Source: an uncultured Mediterraneibacter sp.
Lineage (GTDB): Bacteria > Bacillota > Clostridia > Lachnospirales > Lachnospiraceae
Length of the DNA: 64,000 nt
Assembly (NCBI GenBank): GCA_944381935.1
Contig: CALWMN010000004.1
Location: 62,001 to 126,000, forward strand
Direction of reading: 5' to 3'
The notes under the pieces are model-generated. The model saw only the letters and a program-made list of their open reading frames with translations. It searched no databases and was not told the DNA's origin. Shown here in pieces: positions 42,498-51,108 of the stretch (its first letter is position 1; each line of letters begins with the position of its first letter). Both the position numbers and the translations under genes were made by a program.

Positions 42498-43046
42498 CTA
42501 TCGTGTCTCAAGAAACTCTGCCTCTTTCTGCGCCGCTTCGTCATCCGGATACTGATTCACATATTCTGCTATCTTCTGTTTTGCATTCTCCCAGTCAGCC
42601 TGCCTTTCATAACAGATGATCTCATTGTATTCCATTTCCCGGACCAGGTCCGCATCTGCATCTTCCCTTCCTGAATCTGCAAGAGCCAACCCTGCCCGGA
42701 TTGATTCCAGGGCATTTCCATAGTCTCCTGTCTGCATTGCGCATACCCCCATCAGGTTATAGATCTGTACGGTCTGCTCTGCCCCTTGATTCACTGCATT
42801 TTGAAATGCTTCCAATGCCTGGGCATATTCTCCTGTCTCATAGTATGCCATGCCAAGCCCGCGGTATCCCTCTGCCTCCATTTCCTCATTTCCGTCAGAA
42901 ACAGCTTTCTGAAATTCGGTTACAGCAGTCTCATAATCCCCTGCTTCAAGTGCATCCGTCCCGTCCTTAAGGGCGTTTGCACATCCGGCAGAGACACACG
43001 CAATGGACACCCCCATGATCAATACCGCAATTCTCTTTTTTATCAT
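42498..43046 (-). CDS. TPR-containing lipoprotein
   Basis: A 182-residue secreted lipoprotein. The signal peptide ends in a lipobox VSAGC (cysteine at residue 22). The mature part is three to four tetratricopeptide units (AGDYETAVTEFQKAVSDGN, TGEYAQALEAFQNAVNQGA, TGDYGNALESIRAGLALAD), probably a protein-interaction scaffold on the outer membrane face. AGAGGAG precedes the ATG. Confidence 0.85.
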   Translation of the reverse strand: MIKKRIAVLIMGVSIACVSAGCANALKDGTDALEAGDYETAVTEFQKAVSDGNEEMEAEGYRGLGMAYYETGEYAQALEAFQNAVNQGAEQTVQIYNLMGVCAMQTGDYGNALESIRAGLALADSGREDADADLVREMEYNEIICYERQADWENAKQKIAEYVNQYPDDEAAQKEAEFLETR

Positions 43047-43083
43047 TATCCGTCATACTCCTCTTTTTTAATCTGTCTGTCAT

Positions 43084-44940
43084 TTACTCCGGGTACTTCA
43101 TCATCCAGAAGGAATTGAGAATGTTGATCAGCATGACAGCCATATCTGCAAAAATAGCATTCTGCATGGTCACATACCCGAAAAATGCCAGCATAATAAG
43201 GATCACTTTCATTCCGATGGCGAAGATCATATTCTGCTTCACGGAGCGAAGCGTTGCCTGGGAAATCTTAATCGCGTTGATGATGCGCGCCGGTTCATCC
43301 TCCATCAATATGATATCCGCAGCTTCCAGCGCTGCATCGGCCCCCAGGCCTCCCATCGCGATCCCGATATCCGCACGTGCCAGAACCGGGGCGTCGTTGA
43401 TGCCGTCGCCTATAAACGCCAGCTTCTCTCCCTCCATCTGGCTCTCCATAAACTCCTCAAGCTGCTCCACCTTGTCCTCCGGCATCAGCTCTGCATATAC
43501 GCTGTCAATGCCGATCTCTTTCGCCACGTCCTCCGCCACTCTCTCGTTATCGCCTGTGAGCATGACTGTCGCAAGGTTCCTTTTATGAAGCCATCTGACA
43601 AGCTTTTTGGCGTCTTTTCTGATGACATCAGAAATGAGGATATATCCCGCATAATTCCCGTCGACTGCCACATGTACCGCCGTCCCGATCTCTTTCACCG
43701 GCTGATAGTAGAGACCCTGCCGGTTCATGAGTCTGGAATTGCCGATATACACTTCCCTGCCATCCACATATACCCGGACGCCGTATCCCGGATAATCTTT
43801 CAGTCCATCCACACGGGATATATCGAGTCTTCTGCCGTATGCTTCCCTCAACGACTGGGCGATCGGGTGCATCGAATACGCCTCGCCGAGCGCCGCCACT
43901 TCCAGAAGTTCGTCCTCTGCCATCTTGTGCGGGAACACTTTCTGGACATGGAAAACGCCTTCTGTGAGCGTACCTGTCTTGTCAAAGACAAACGTATCTA
44001 CTCTTGGCAGTTCTTCCAGAAATGTCCCTCCCTTGATCAGGACGCCCTGCTTCGATGCTGCACCTATCCCTCCCAGAAATGCCATAGGTATGGAAACCAT
44101 AAGACCGCACGGACACGCGGCAACCAGGATGACCAGTCCCCGGAAGATCCATTCGCCGCCTGCCTCCACAAACATCATCGGCGGAAGGATCACAGTCATC
44201 AGGGCGATCAGTATGACGATCGGAGTGTAATACCGGGTAAACTTATCTGCGAAATGCACGCTGTCCGACTTCTTTTCATTTGCATTCTCCACAAGCCTCA
44301 TGATCCTTGCCGCAGTAGAGTCATTGTATATTCTGGCCACTCTTGCTTCCAGCACTCCGCTTAAGTTGATGCAGCCACTGTACAGCCTGTCCCCCGCCTT
44401 TACCTCCCTTGGCTTGGATTCTCCGGTGATGGCTTTCATGTCGATCGTTCCGGACCCTACTGTGACGATCGCATCCACCGGAATCTTTTCTCCTGGCCGG
44501 AGTACGATGATCTGGCGTTCCTGCAGCTCCTGCGGCGGCACGACTTTTTCCGTATTTCCCACCTTCAGATTGGCGTATTCCGGCCTGATATCAATAAATT
44601 CCGCAATCGATTTTTTCGTCCGGCTCAGCGAGAGTTCCTCTACCATCTTGCCCGCCTGGTAAAAGAGCATGGCGCCAACGGCTTCCTTGTTCCTTCCCAC
44701 AAAAAACGCTCCTGCTGTCGCTATGATCATCAGGATATTCTCATCAAACACTCGGTGCTTTATCACGGAAAGGATCGTATCCCGGTATGTAGTCGCAGAT
44801 AATGCGGCATATGGGAGAAGAAACAGCGCCGTCTCCACCATACGGTTCATCTGCGCATATTCGGATACTCCCCAGGCGATCAGATACAGCAAAAGCCCTG
44901 CCCCGATCTCAATTCCTTTTCGCTTCGCTTCTTTTGTCAT
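43084..44940 (-). CDS. P1B-type metal-exporting ATPase (Zn/Cd/Co/Ni group)
   Basis: A 618-residue pump without N-terminal metal-binding domain. Four helices, the actuator TGES (MKAITGESKPREV), helix-six CPCGLMVSIP, phosphorylation site VFDKTGTLTEGVF, the SMHPIAQSLREA HP dipeptide, and GDGINDAPVLARADIGIAMG follow in order. CPC plus a lysine in the eighth helix (MKVILIM) places it near the Zn/Cd/Co branch. A probable NiCo riboswitch and sigma-A promoter precede it, favouring cobalt or nickel. AAAGGA directly touches the ATG, so the ribosome site is unusual. Confidence 0.9.
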   Translation of the reverse strand: MTKEAKRKGIEIGAGLLLYLIAWGVSEYAQMNRMVETALFLLPYAALSATTYRDTILSVIKHRVFDENILMIIATAGAFFVGRNKEAVGAMLFYQAGKMVEELSLSRTKKSIAEFIDIRPEYANLKVGNTEKVVPPQELQERQIIVLRPGEKIPVDAIVTVGSGTIDMKAITGESKPREVKAGDRLYSGCINLSGVLEARVARIYNDSTAARIMRLVENANEKKSDSVHFADKFTRYYTPIVILIALMTVILPPMMFVEAGGEWIFRGLVILVAACPCGLMVSIPMAFLGGIGAASKQGVLIKGGTFLEELPRVDTFVFDKTGTLTEGVFHVQKVFPHKMAEDELLEVAALGEAYSMHPIAQSLREAYGRRLDISRVDGLKDYPGYGVRVYVDGREVYIGNSRLMNRQGLYYQPVKEIGTAVHVAVDGNYAGYILISDVIRKDAKKLVRWLHKRNLATVMLTGDNERVAEDVAKEIGIDSVYAELMPEDKVEQLEEFMESQMEGEKLAFIGDGINDAPVLARADIGIAMGGLGADAALEAADIILMEDEPARIINAIKISQATLRSVKQNMIFAIGMKVILIMLAFFGYVTMQNAIFADMAVMLINILNSFWMMKYPE

Positions 44941-44950
44941 TCCTTTTTCC

Positions 44951-45037
44951 CTGCGGCAGCCTCATAATCGTGTAAGACCTGGGATCTGCCCCTCCAGCTT
45001 TCCTTACGCCCTCCGGCCGATGCAGAGAGCTTACCTG
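44951..45037 (-). promoter_or_regulatory. Probable NiCo (czcD) riboswitch upstream of the metal ATPase
   Basis: The leader on the minus strand contains GGCGTAAGGAAAGC, then GGGGCAG, TTACACGATTATG and GGCTGCC in order, with GGCAG pairing to CTGCC and GTAAG to CTTAC. This fits my memory of the czcD consensus, which senses cobalt and nickel and sits before metal efflux genes. The ribosome site follows immediately. I did not run a covariance model. Confidence 0.55.
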
Positions 45038-45040
45038 ACC

Positions 45041-45069
45041 ATTATACCGAAAAGAGAGAGATGCATCAA
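45041..45069 (-). promoter_or_regulatory. Sigma-A promoter of the metal ATPase leader
   Basis: Minus strand TTGATG (45069-45064), 17 bases, TATAAT (45046-45041), just before the riboswitch-like leader. Confidence 0.65.
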
Positions 45070-45123
45070 TATCTTTTCCACTCTCAGCACACATTCTTAA
45101 AAAATGTCATATAAGCGCAGTAA

Positions 45124-45160
45124 CGAAAAAGACCGGGAACATATATATTACCCGGTCTTT
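45124..45160 (-). terminator. Intrinsic terminator after the RelQ-like gene
   Basis: AAAGACCGGG (45160-45151) pairs with CCCGGTCTTT (45137-45128), followed on the minus strand by TTCGTTA. It lies nine bases past the synthetase stop. Confidence 0.85.
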
Positions 45161-45168
45161 CTGTCTCT

Positions 45169-45918
45169 CTATTCTGTTTTCTGTTCCGAAAAACGGATGA
45201 TCTTGCGCTCCGCCTTCTCCGGGATCACATTATCCGTTACATCCTCCATATTCTCCCCGTTGGCATCATGGACTATACATTCCTGAATCGCTTCGTTCAA
45301 TGAGAGCATCTTATCATCCAGCTCCGATACCATCCTCGCACATTCCCGCAAATCCCGGCTTATATACTCCGGCGCATTTCCCTCAAACTTATAGTAAATC
45401 TTATGCTCCAGGCTTGCCCAGAAGTCCATTGCGATCGTCCTGATCTGGATCTCAACCTTGGTATCCACTACGCTGTCCGAAAGAAAGATCGGTACGGACA
45501 CGAGCATATGGTAACTTTTATAACCACTCTCTTTCGGATTCTTTATATAGTCTTTGATGGAAAGGACCTTGAGGTCACTCTGGTTTCCAATCATCTCAGC
45601 CAAACGGTAAATATCTGATGTGAAAGAACAGATAAGACGTACGCCTGCCACATCATTGATGTAGCGTACCATATTTTCGATCGAGGTTTCATACCCATAA
45701 CGTTTCAGCTTTTTAACAATACTTTCCGGAGTCTTGATCCTTGTCTTGATATGCTCGATCGGATTGTACTGGTGTACGTGCTGAAATTCTTCATTGAGAA
45801 TTTCCAGCTTTGTGCCTACTTCTTTCAGAGCTGCATTGTAAAGAAAAATAACTGTTTTCCAGCTGTCAACATCTTCGTAGCTCTTCAATGCAGCCTCCAT
45901 CTGCTGTTCAGCTTTCAT
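45169..45918 (-). CDS. RelQ-like small alarmone synthetase
   Basis: A 249-residue single-domain (p)ppGpp synthetase. Motifs VAGVRLICSFTSDIY, SIKDYIKNPKESGYKSYHM and VEIQIRTIAMDFWASLEHKI match the synthetase core; no hydrolase, TGS or ACT domains exist. The inner ATG at 45918 is preferred since GGGGGA lies eight bases before it. Own promoter (45955-45983) and terminator make it a single-gene unit. Confidence 0.9.
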   Translation of the reverse strand: MKAEQQMEAALKSYEDVDSWKTVIFLYNAALKEVGTKLEILNEEFQHVHQYNPIEHIKTRIKTPESIVKKLKRYGYETSIENMVRYINDVAGVRLICSFTSDIYRLAEMIGNQSDLKVLSIKDYIKNPKESGYKSYHMLVSVPIFLSDSVVDTKVEIQIRTIAMDFWASLEHKIYYKFEGNAPEYISRDLRECARMVSELDDKMLSLNEAIQECIVHDANGENMEDVTDNVIPEKAERKIIRFSEQKTE

Positions 45919-45954
45919 TACAGACATCCCCCATTGGTTGCTTTGTTTTCATAC

Positions 45955-45983
45955 AGTATACCATATTTTACATGGGATGTCAC
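45955..45983 (-). promoter_or_regulatory. Sigma-A promoter of the RelQ-like gene
   Basis: Minus strand GTGACA (45983-45978), 17 bases, TATACT (45960-45955). Confidence 0.65.
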
Positions 45984-46030
45984 AGAGTTCACTCTTTTTT
46001 TATGATTTTAATCTCCGTTCCGCTGTCCTG

Positions 46031-47086
46031 TCACAGTTCCAGCTTCATCTCTCCGAATTTGATCCATTTTTTCTTTCTCATAAATTCTGAGATCAGGAAG
46101 GCAAGCACTGCCGGAAGGATGAACTGGATCACGATGATCTTGGCAAACACAGCCATCTCCGGTTCTGTCTGCGTCATGACCTGCCAGGTCATCAGAGGTC
46201 CCACCAGCCCGGCGGTTCCCATGCCCGATCCAGTCGCATTGTTTGTCATGTGCAGCACTACCGTCCCTACAGGGCCGAGGATCGCGCTGGAAAGGATAGC
46301 GGGAAACCATATGAGCGGATGCCGTACAATATTCGGGACCTGAAGCATGGAAGTCCCGATCCCCTGTGCCAGAAGACCTCCGAACTTATTCTCCCGGAAG
46401 CTAGCCACGGCAAATCCTACCATATTGCAGCAGCATCCTACCGTCGCCGCACCTGCCGCCAGTCCCGACAGATTCAGGATTACCCCCAGCGCTGCAGAGC
46501 TGATCGGAAGGGTCAGGATCATTCCCATCAGTACAGAAACGATAATCCCCATCAAAAATGGCTGCTGCTCAGTTCCCCAGTTAATGAGCGACCCGAGCCA
46601 GGACATGAAACGGGAGATTGGAGGCCCCGCAAACAACCCCACCGCCGCGCCTGCCGCGATGCACACCAAAGGCGTCAAAATGATATCCAGCTTTGTCTTT
46701 CCTCCGATCAGGATTCCAATCTCTGTAGCAATATATGCAGCCACAAACGCACCCAGCGGCTCCCCCGGACCGCTTAAGATTACTGCACCGTCCACATACA
46801 CCTGTCCTGCCAGTATCCGGCTGGCAAATGCACCGGTCATCCCGGCCACTGCCGCGCAGACTGCCACCAGCTCCGGAGCATTGAGCTTCCTCGCCACACC
46901 GACTCCGATCCCGGCTCCGGTAAGGGACGCTGCCACGCCCCCGATCAGGTAGATCATATCCCCGATGTTCCCTTCCGCATAAGTTCCGATCTGCTGGATA
47001 ATCGTACCGATAATCAGGGTGGCAAACAATCCGTGGGTCATGCCGCCCATACCCTCCACAAAGATTCTGTCCAGAATACTCTTCAT
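46031..47086 (-). CDS. PTS_EIIC_2-type membrane transporter subunit
   Basis: A 351-residue polytopic protein with about ten helices. GMGGMTHGLFATLIIGTI at the start, the glycine/alanine-rich helices and MTNNATGSGMGTAGLVGPL near residue 287 fit the EIIC_2 group of putative PTS permeases. No EIIA or EIIB gene is adjacent, so PTS coupling is unproven and the substrate unknown. ATG 47086 follows GAAGGA. It lies 67 bases after the hydantoinase gene on the same strand, so a metabolic link to cyclic amides is possible. Confidence 0.7.
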   Translation of the reverse strand: MKSILDRIFVEGMGGMTHGLFATLIIGTIIQQIGTYAEGNIGDMIYLIGGVAASLTGAGIGVGVARKLNAPELVAVCAAVAGMTGAFASRILAGQVYVDGAVILSGPGEPLGAFVAAYIATEIGILIGGKTKLDIILTPLVCIAAGAAVGLFAGPPISRFMSWLGSLINWGTEQQPFLMGIIVSVLMGMILTLPISSAALGVILNLSGLAAGAATVGCCCNMVGFAVASFRENKFGGLLAQGIGTSMLQVPNIVRHPLIWFPAILSSAILGPVGTVVLHMTNNATGSGMGTAGLVGPLMTWQVMTQTEPEMAVFAKIIVIQFILPAVLAFLISEFMRKKKWIKFGEMKLEL

Positions 47087-47153
47087 TTTTCCTTCGTCCT
47101 TTCGCTGTCTCAAAAATTCTTTCTGTCACAGGGGTGCGGTATCTTTTCTCATC

Positions 47154-48539
47154 CTAAGCAAGAATGCTTTTCCCCCTCCTCAGATACCGCCCTGCCCCTC
47201 TGCTTCCAAGGAATCTGTTATTCTCTGCAATCACATTTCCCCTCTGCATGACAAGGTCAATGTCTCCTTCTGCGGGCAATCCTTCGTAACAGGTATAATC
47301 TGCAGCTCCGTGCATATCCGCATGTGTCAGAATCCGCCTCTTCGCCGGGTCAAAGATCACCAGATCCGCATCCGCCCCCGGAAGGATCGCCCCTTTCTGA
47401 GGATACAGTCCGTACATGCGGGCAGGATTCGTACAGAGATATTTCACAAACTGGTGCAGTGTAATCCTCCCCTTCGCCACACCTTCCGAGTACATGACCC
47501 GGAATCTTTCTTCTACTCCGGGCGCTCCGTTCGGGCAAGCGGTAAAATCCTCCGCCCCTGCCTGCTTTTCCTTTCCAAAGCAGAACGGGCAGTGGTCCGT
47601 GGCAACAGTGTCAAGGATGTTATCCCTGAGCGCTCCCCACAGTGCTTCATTGTCCTCCTTTTTCCTGAGAGGCGGCGACATAATTGCCTTAAGTCCCTCC
47701 TGTGGGTCCTGATACAGGCCATCCGTCAGGGTCAGGTACTGGGGGCAGGTCTCCGCTGCAAAATTCTTCTGCCCATTTCTTCTTGCCTTCGTCACCTCCA
47801 GCAGTCCTGCCCTGCTTGACAGATGTACAATATAAAGCGGTGCGTCCTGCGCCATTGCCGCCAGATGGAGCATCCTTCCCACAGCCTCCGCCTCACATCC
47901 TGCTGGGCGGCTTAAGGGGTGATATTTCGGCTCCGTGCATCCATTTTCGATATAATGCCTGCGAAGATAATTGATGACTCCATCGTTCTCACAGTGCACT
48001 GCGATCACGATCCCGTCTTCTTTCGCCTGCTTTAGCACCTGAAAGAGGCCGTCATCTTTTAACATAAAGTCGTACGTCATGTAGGCCTTAAAACTTGTGA
48101 TCCCTTCCTTTCCTGCAATCTCTCCCATCTCCTTTAAGACAGATGCGTCCACATGCTGGATCACACCGTGGAAGCCGTAATCGATCACTGCCTTCCCGTC
48201 CGCAATCCGGTGATACTCCTCCACCTGATGCCAGAGGCTGCATCCCTTCGGTCCAAACGCCATATGGTCCACAATCGTCGTCGTGCCGCCGCACGCCGCT
48301 GCCACCGTGCCGTCATAAAAATCATCTGCCGCACGGTACTTCCCCGCCTGGAGATCCATATGGGTATGTACATCCACTGCCCCCGGAAAAACATATTTCC
48401 CTGAAGCGTCAAGAATCTCTGCCCCCTCTTCGTCAAAACCGGTCCCGACTGCTCGGATCTTCTCGCCTTCGATCATGACATCTCCCCGAAATACATGGGA
48501 ATCTGTGACTATGGTTCCGCTTTTTACTATTTTCCTCAT
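47154..48539 (-). CDS. Dihydropyrimidinase/D-hydantoinase
   Basis: A 461-residue amidohydrolase that opens cyclic diamides such as dihydrouracil or hydantoins. Metal ligands appear as DVHTHMD near residue 57, the carboxylated lysine in SFKAYMTYDF, IAVHCEND, IVHLSS and DTVATDHCPF. Length and motif order fit hydantoinase (HyuA/HydA-type), not allantoinase. GGGAGG precedes the ATG. A TTGGCC/TATAAA promoter is weakly visible. The gene heads a two-gene unit with the EIIC_2 protein. Confidence 0.9.
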   Translation of the reverse strand: MRKIVKSGTIVTDSHVFRGDVMIEGEKIRAVGTGFDEEGAEILDASGKYVFPGAVDVHTHMDLQAGKYRAADDFYDGTVAAACGGTTTIVDHMAFGPKGCSLWHQVEEYHRIADGKAVIDYGFHGVIQHVDASVLKEMGEIAGKEGITSFKAYMTYDFMLKDDGLFQVLKQAKEDGIVIAVHCENDGVINYLRRHYIENGCTEPKYHPLSRPAGCEAEAVGRMLHLAAMAQDAPLYIVHLSSRAGLLEVTKARRNGQKNFAAETCPQYLTLTDGLYQDPQEGLKAIMSPPLRKKEDNEALWGALRDNILDTVATDHCPFCFGKEKQAGAEDFTACPNGAPGVEERFRVMYSEGVAKGRITLHQFVKYLCTNPARMYGLYPQKGAILPGADADLVIFDPAKRRILTHADMHGAADYTCYEGLPAEGDIDLVMQRGNVIAENNRFLGSRGAGRYLRRGKSILA

Positions 48540-48612
48540 CTGGATACCTCCCGTTGTCTTAGCGAACAGACTTATATTTATAGAATATCATCAGAATTGG
48601 CCAAAAACAACA

Positions 48613-48654
48613 AGAAAAAGATGCTGCTTCACAAAATGTTGTGGCAGCATCTTT
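48613..48654 (-). terminator. Intrinsic terminator after the ECF operon
   Basis: AAAGATGCTGC (48654-48644) pairs with GCAGCATCTTT (48627-48617), with an inner CACAA/TTGTG stem, followed on the minus strand by TTCTTGTTG. It ends the S-component gene and separates it from the hydantoinase unit. Confidence 0.85.
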
Positions 48655-48698
48655 CCTCTCTGGCTTCTGCTCCTGAAAAACAGGTTTTCACCGTTCTC

Positions 48699-49259
48699 CT
48701 ATTCTTTTGTAAGACTTCCTTTTTTCGATCTTGTCTTGCTGTACAGCGCAAGAAGGATCGTGCCGATCACTCCGGCCGATACCGCGTTGCTGATCGCTGC
48801 GACAACTCCCTGCGCAAAGACAAGATTCGCCGGTTCGGCATATACTACAATGTCAAGAACCGGGGCAACGATGACCCAGGAAATCACATTGGCTATAATC
48901 TGATATACATTAAAGCGAATGGCATCCTTGCCTGTGAACTCGCCTTCCTCCACTTTCAGTTTGGGATAGGCAAGTCCTGTGACAAAGCAGGTCAGGCCGC
49001 TTGCCACTACCCAGCTCCACCACGGAGACCCGTACTGGATCGCATCGGAAAGCCCATGCCCAATCAGGCCAATCAGCCCCCCTGCGATCGGCCCGAACAG
49101 GGCGGCGAAGAAAGCGCCGACTCCATACGCTGTCTTGATGTCTGTCTCCGGGATCCCGGTCGGGATCTTCACATACATAAACAATACGATGAACAGTGCT
49201 GCCCCGAGACCTGTCGCAACAATGGTTTTTGTCTTAAAGTCAAATAATTTTTTCTCCAT
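48699..49259 (-). CDS. ECF transporter S component, UPF0397-like
   Basis: A 186-residue membrane protein with five to six helices. ATGLGAALFIVLFMYVKIPT, YGVGAFFAALFGPIAGGLIG and GHGLSDAIQYGSPWWSWVV fit the UPF0397 S-component family that binds the substrate of an energy-coupling-factor transporter. The ligand is not known for this subfamily. GGAGGA precedes the ATG. It is the last gene of the operon with T, double ATPase and two SAM adenosyltransferases. Confidence 0.8.
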   Translation of the reverse strand: MEKKLFDFKTKTIVATGLGAALFIVLFMYVKIPTGIPETDIKTAYGVGAFFAALFGPIAGGLIGLIGHGLSDAIQYGSPWWSWVVASGLTCFVTGLAYPKLKVEEGEFTGKDAIRFNVYQIIANVISWVIVAPVLDIVVYAEPANLVFAQGVVAAISNAVSAGVIGTILLALYSKTRSKKGSLTKE

Positions 49260-49370
49260 TTACATCTTCCTCCTTTTAGATCAATGGTGATATGTATTAT
49301 CAACAACAGAAGCAGTGCCCCCAACCTGGCGCTCCTTCTGCTATCAACCATATTTTAATGCATCATGTAC

Positions 49371-50216
49371 CTATGCCTTTGAAAACTCTACCGTCCACTC
49401 CGGTCCATATCCGACGCCATACCTCTCACTGAAGCTGCCCTGGCTGACTGCCACGGCAATCTTCATCAGCTCATTGTTATAGATCATCGGCTCTCCTTTC
49501 CCTGCATATCCGAAGCTCTTGTGGAAGAGAATGGTATCGTCAAACACTTTCTTCCCGCCATGTCTTACAACCGTGCGGACCATATCGCCGTATTCAAAGC
49601 CTGCTTCGCGGAACCCGACAAGGGAAATATTCGTCCAGAGATTCCCGAAGTTCGGATCGTTGATCTCAAAGATCCCTTCCGCCTTTCCCTGGCCGGTTAC
49701 AGGCTCCAGGATCTGATGTTCCACAATCTCTTCCACCGGGTATTCCGGACCCACCCCCTCGAAATCAATTATACCGCTTGCAAGCTTTGCCGCAGTGTAT
49801 CCGAACAGGTCACGTCCGTGGAAGATCGCCACTTCCTCTGTGCCTTTCCCTCTCAGCCTGTTGACGGACTCGTCGATCTCCCTTACCGCCTCAATCCCCA
49901 TGAACCGTTTCACATGGGTGAGGGAACCGTTATCCGGCGACACCACATAATGGCCGCTCTTTGTCCTGGCAACACAGGCACGCCTTTTCGTGCCCACTCC
50001 CGGATCAACCACTGAGACATAGATCGTCCCCTCCGGCCAGAACGGCAGGCTCTGATAGAGCCGGTAGCTTGCGCTCCATGTGTCATACTGGGGCAGTTCA
50101 TGGGTTCCGTCCATGATCTCCAGCTCCCGGTCGACGCTTTTTACCACTCCGTACATGGAGCTTACTGCTCCCTCTTTATAAGTAAAATCTGTCTGGAATA
50201 CCAGAATCGGTTTCAT
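49371..50216 (-). CDS. SAM hydroxide adenosyltransferase (DUF62 family), copy 1
   Basis: A 281-residue enzyme that splits S-adenosylmethionine with water into adenosine and methionine, related to the fluorinase and chlorinase. The Asp-Arg-His triad is seen in VVDPGVGTKRRA (Asp and Arg) and FHGRDLF (His). QTDFTYKEGAVSSMYG starts the SAM-binding domain, and the smaller C-terminal beta domain follows (about 180-281). AAGGAGA precedes ATG 50216. It sits between ecfT and the S component. It is clearly paralogous to copy 2 at 53.3 kb. Confidence 0.88.
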   Translation of the reverse strand: MKPILVFQTDFTYKEGAVSSMYGVVKSVDRELEIMDGTHELPQYDTWSASYRLYQSLPFWPEGTIYVSVVDPGVGTKRRACVARTKSGHYVVSPDNGSLTHVKRFMGIEAVREIDESVNRLRGKGTEEVAIFHGRDLFGYTAAKLASGIIDFEGVGPEYPVEEIVEHQILEPVTGQGKAEGIFEINDPNFGNLWTNISLVGFREAGFEYGDMVRTVVRHGGKKVFDDTILFHKSFGYAGKGEPMIYNNELMKIAVAVSQGSFSERYGVGYGPEWTVEFSKA

Positions 50217-50274
50217 AGCTGTTTTCTCCTTTCTGCCACTGCTATCCGTTTGTCTGAGCATCATCCCCTGTCCG

Positions 50275-51108
50275 TCAGGCAAACGGATTATAAAATCTCG
50301 ATCCATTTACGAAAAGCGATACGCACACAGACCCTGCCAGGACTGCCGCAGAGAAAAGCATTGCGAGATAATCCGCCCGGCGCAGCGGTTTCCCGGCATA
50401 CCATGTGCGCTTTTTATGTTTCCCGAATCCTCTTAACTCCATCGCATTGCTGATCAGCTCGATCCGGTCCAGGGTCGTAAAGATCAGCGGCACGAAAATA
50501 TTCATCATGTTCTTCACTCTTGTTCCGAGCTTTTCTTTCTTGGACAGGTCAAGTCCCCTGCTCTGCTGCGCCAGGGAAATATCCTGGTAGTCCCGGATCA
50601 TATCCGGGAAATATCTCAGGGTGAGGGCAAGCGAATACGCCGCCTTATAGCTCACTCCGATCCGGTTGAGCGACGCCGCAAATTCACTGGGATTCGTCGT
50701 CAGGAGAAAAATCATTCCCAGCGGGATTCCCGAGGCATACTTTAAGATCTTTGTGATCTGATAGAGAAGCTGCTCAAGGGTAACGGTATATCTCTGTGTA
50801 AAGCGGAATATCTCATGGCTTGTCCCGTATATCTCCACCCCGTACTGCGGACTGAACAGAAAAGTCAGGAAGAAATTAAACAGAAGAAATATCCCCACAT
50901 ATATGGCCATCAGCCTGATCTGGCTGAACCTGATCTCTGAAATCCTGAAAAAGACAAAGGAAAGGAGCAGGACAAAAAGGATGTACCGGATGTCATAGGA
51001 AAACATAACCGAGAATGTCAGGCAGATGAATGCAACCAGCTTCGTAAGCCCGGACAGATTGTAGATGAAATTATCCCTGTCTATATAATCAAACAGCTTA
51101 GCTTTCAT
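50275..51108 (-). CDS. ECF transporter T component (EcfT/CbiQ family)
   Basis: A 277-residue transmembrane coupling subunit. About five helices are seen; the conserved ARG/AQQSRGL coupling motif appears as ISLAQQSRGLDLSKKEK near residue 178 and ELISNAMELRGFGK near 227. It links the S component to the ATPases. It overlaps the ATPase gene by four bases. Confidence 0.9.
   Translation of the reverse strand: MKAKLFDYIDRDNFIYNLSGLTKLVAFICLTFSVMFSYDIRYILFVLLLSFVFFRISEIRFSQIRLMAIYVGIFLLFNFFLTFLFSPQYGVEIYGTSHEIFRFTQRYTVTLEQLLYQITKILKYASGIPLGMIFLLTTNPSEFAASLNRIGVSYKAAYSLALTLRYFPDMIRDYQDISLAQQSRGLDLSKKEKLGTRVKNMMNIFVPLIFTTLDRIELISNAMELRGFGKHKKRTWYAGKPLRRADYLAMLFSAAVLAGSVCVSLFVNGSRFYNPFA

Noticed and set aside
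46581-47129. 182-codon frame on the minus strand overlapping the EIIC_2 gene
   Set aside because: A different frame of the same region, full of Cys, Arg and Gly, typical of a shadow of a GC-rich membrane protein gene.
49260-49370. Riboswitch or attenuator between SAM adenosyltransferase copy 1 and the S component
   Set aside because: A CAGAAG/CTTCTG pairing is present but there is no T-run and no known aptamer consensus; a SAM riboswitch was looked for and not seen.
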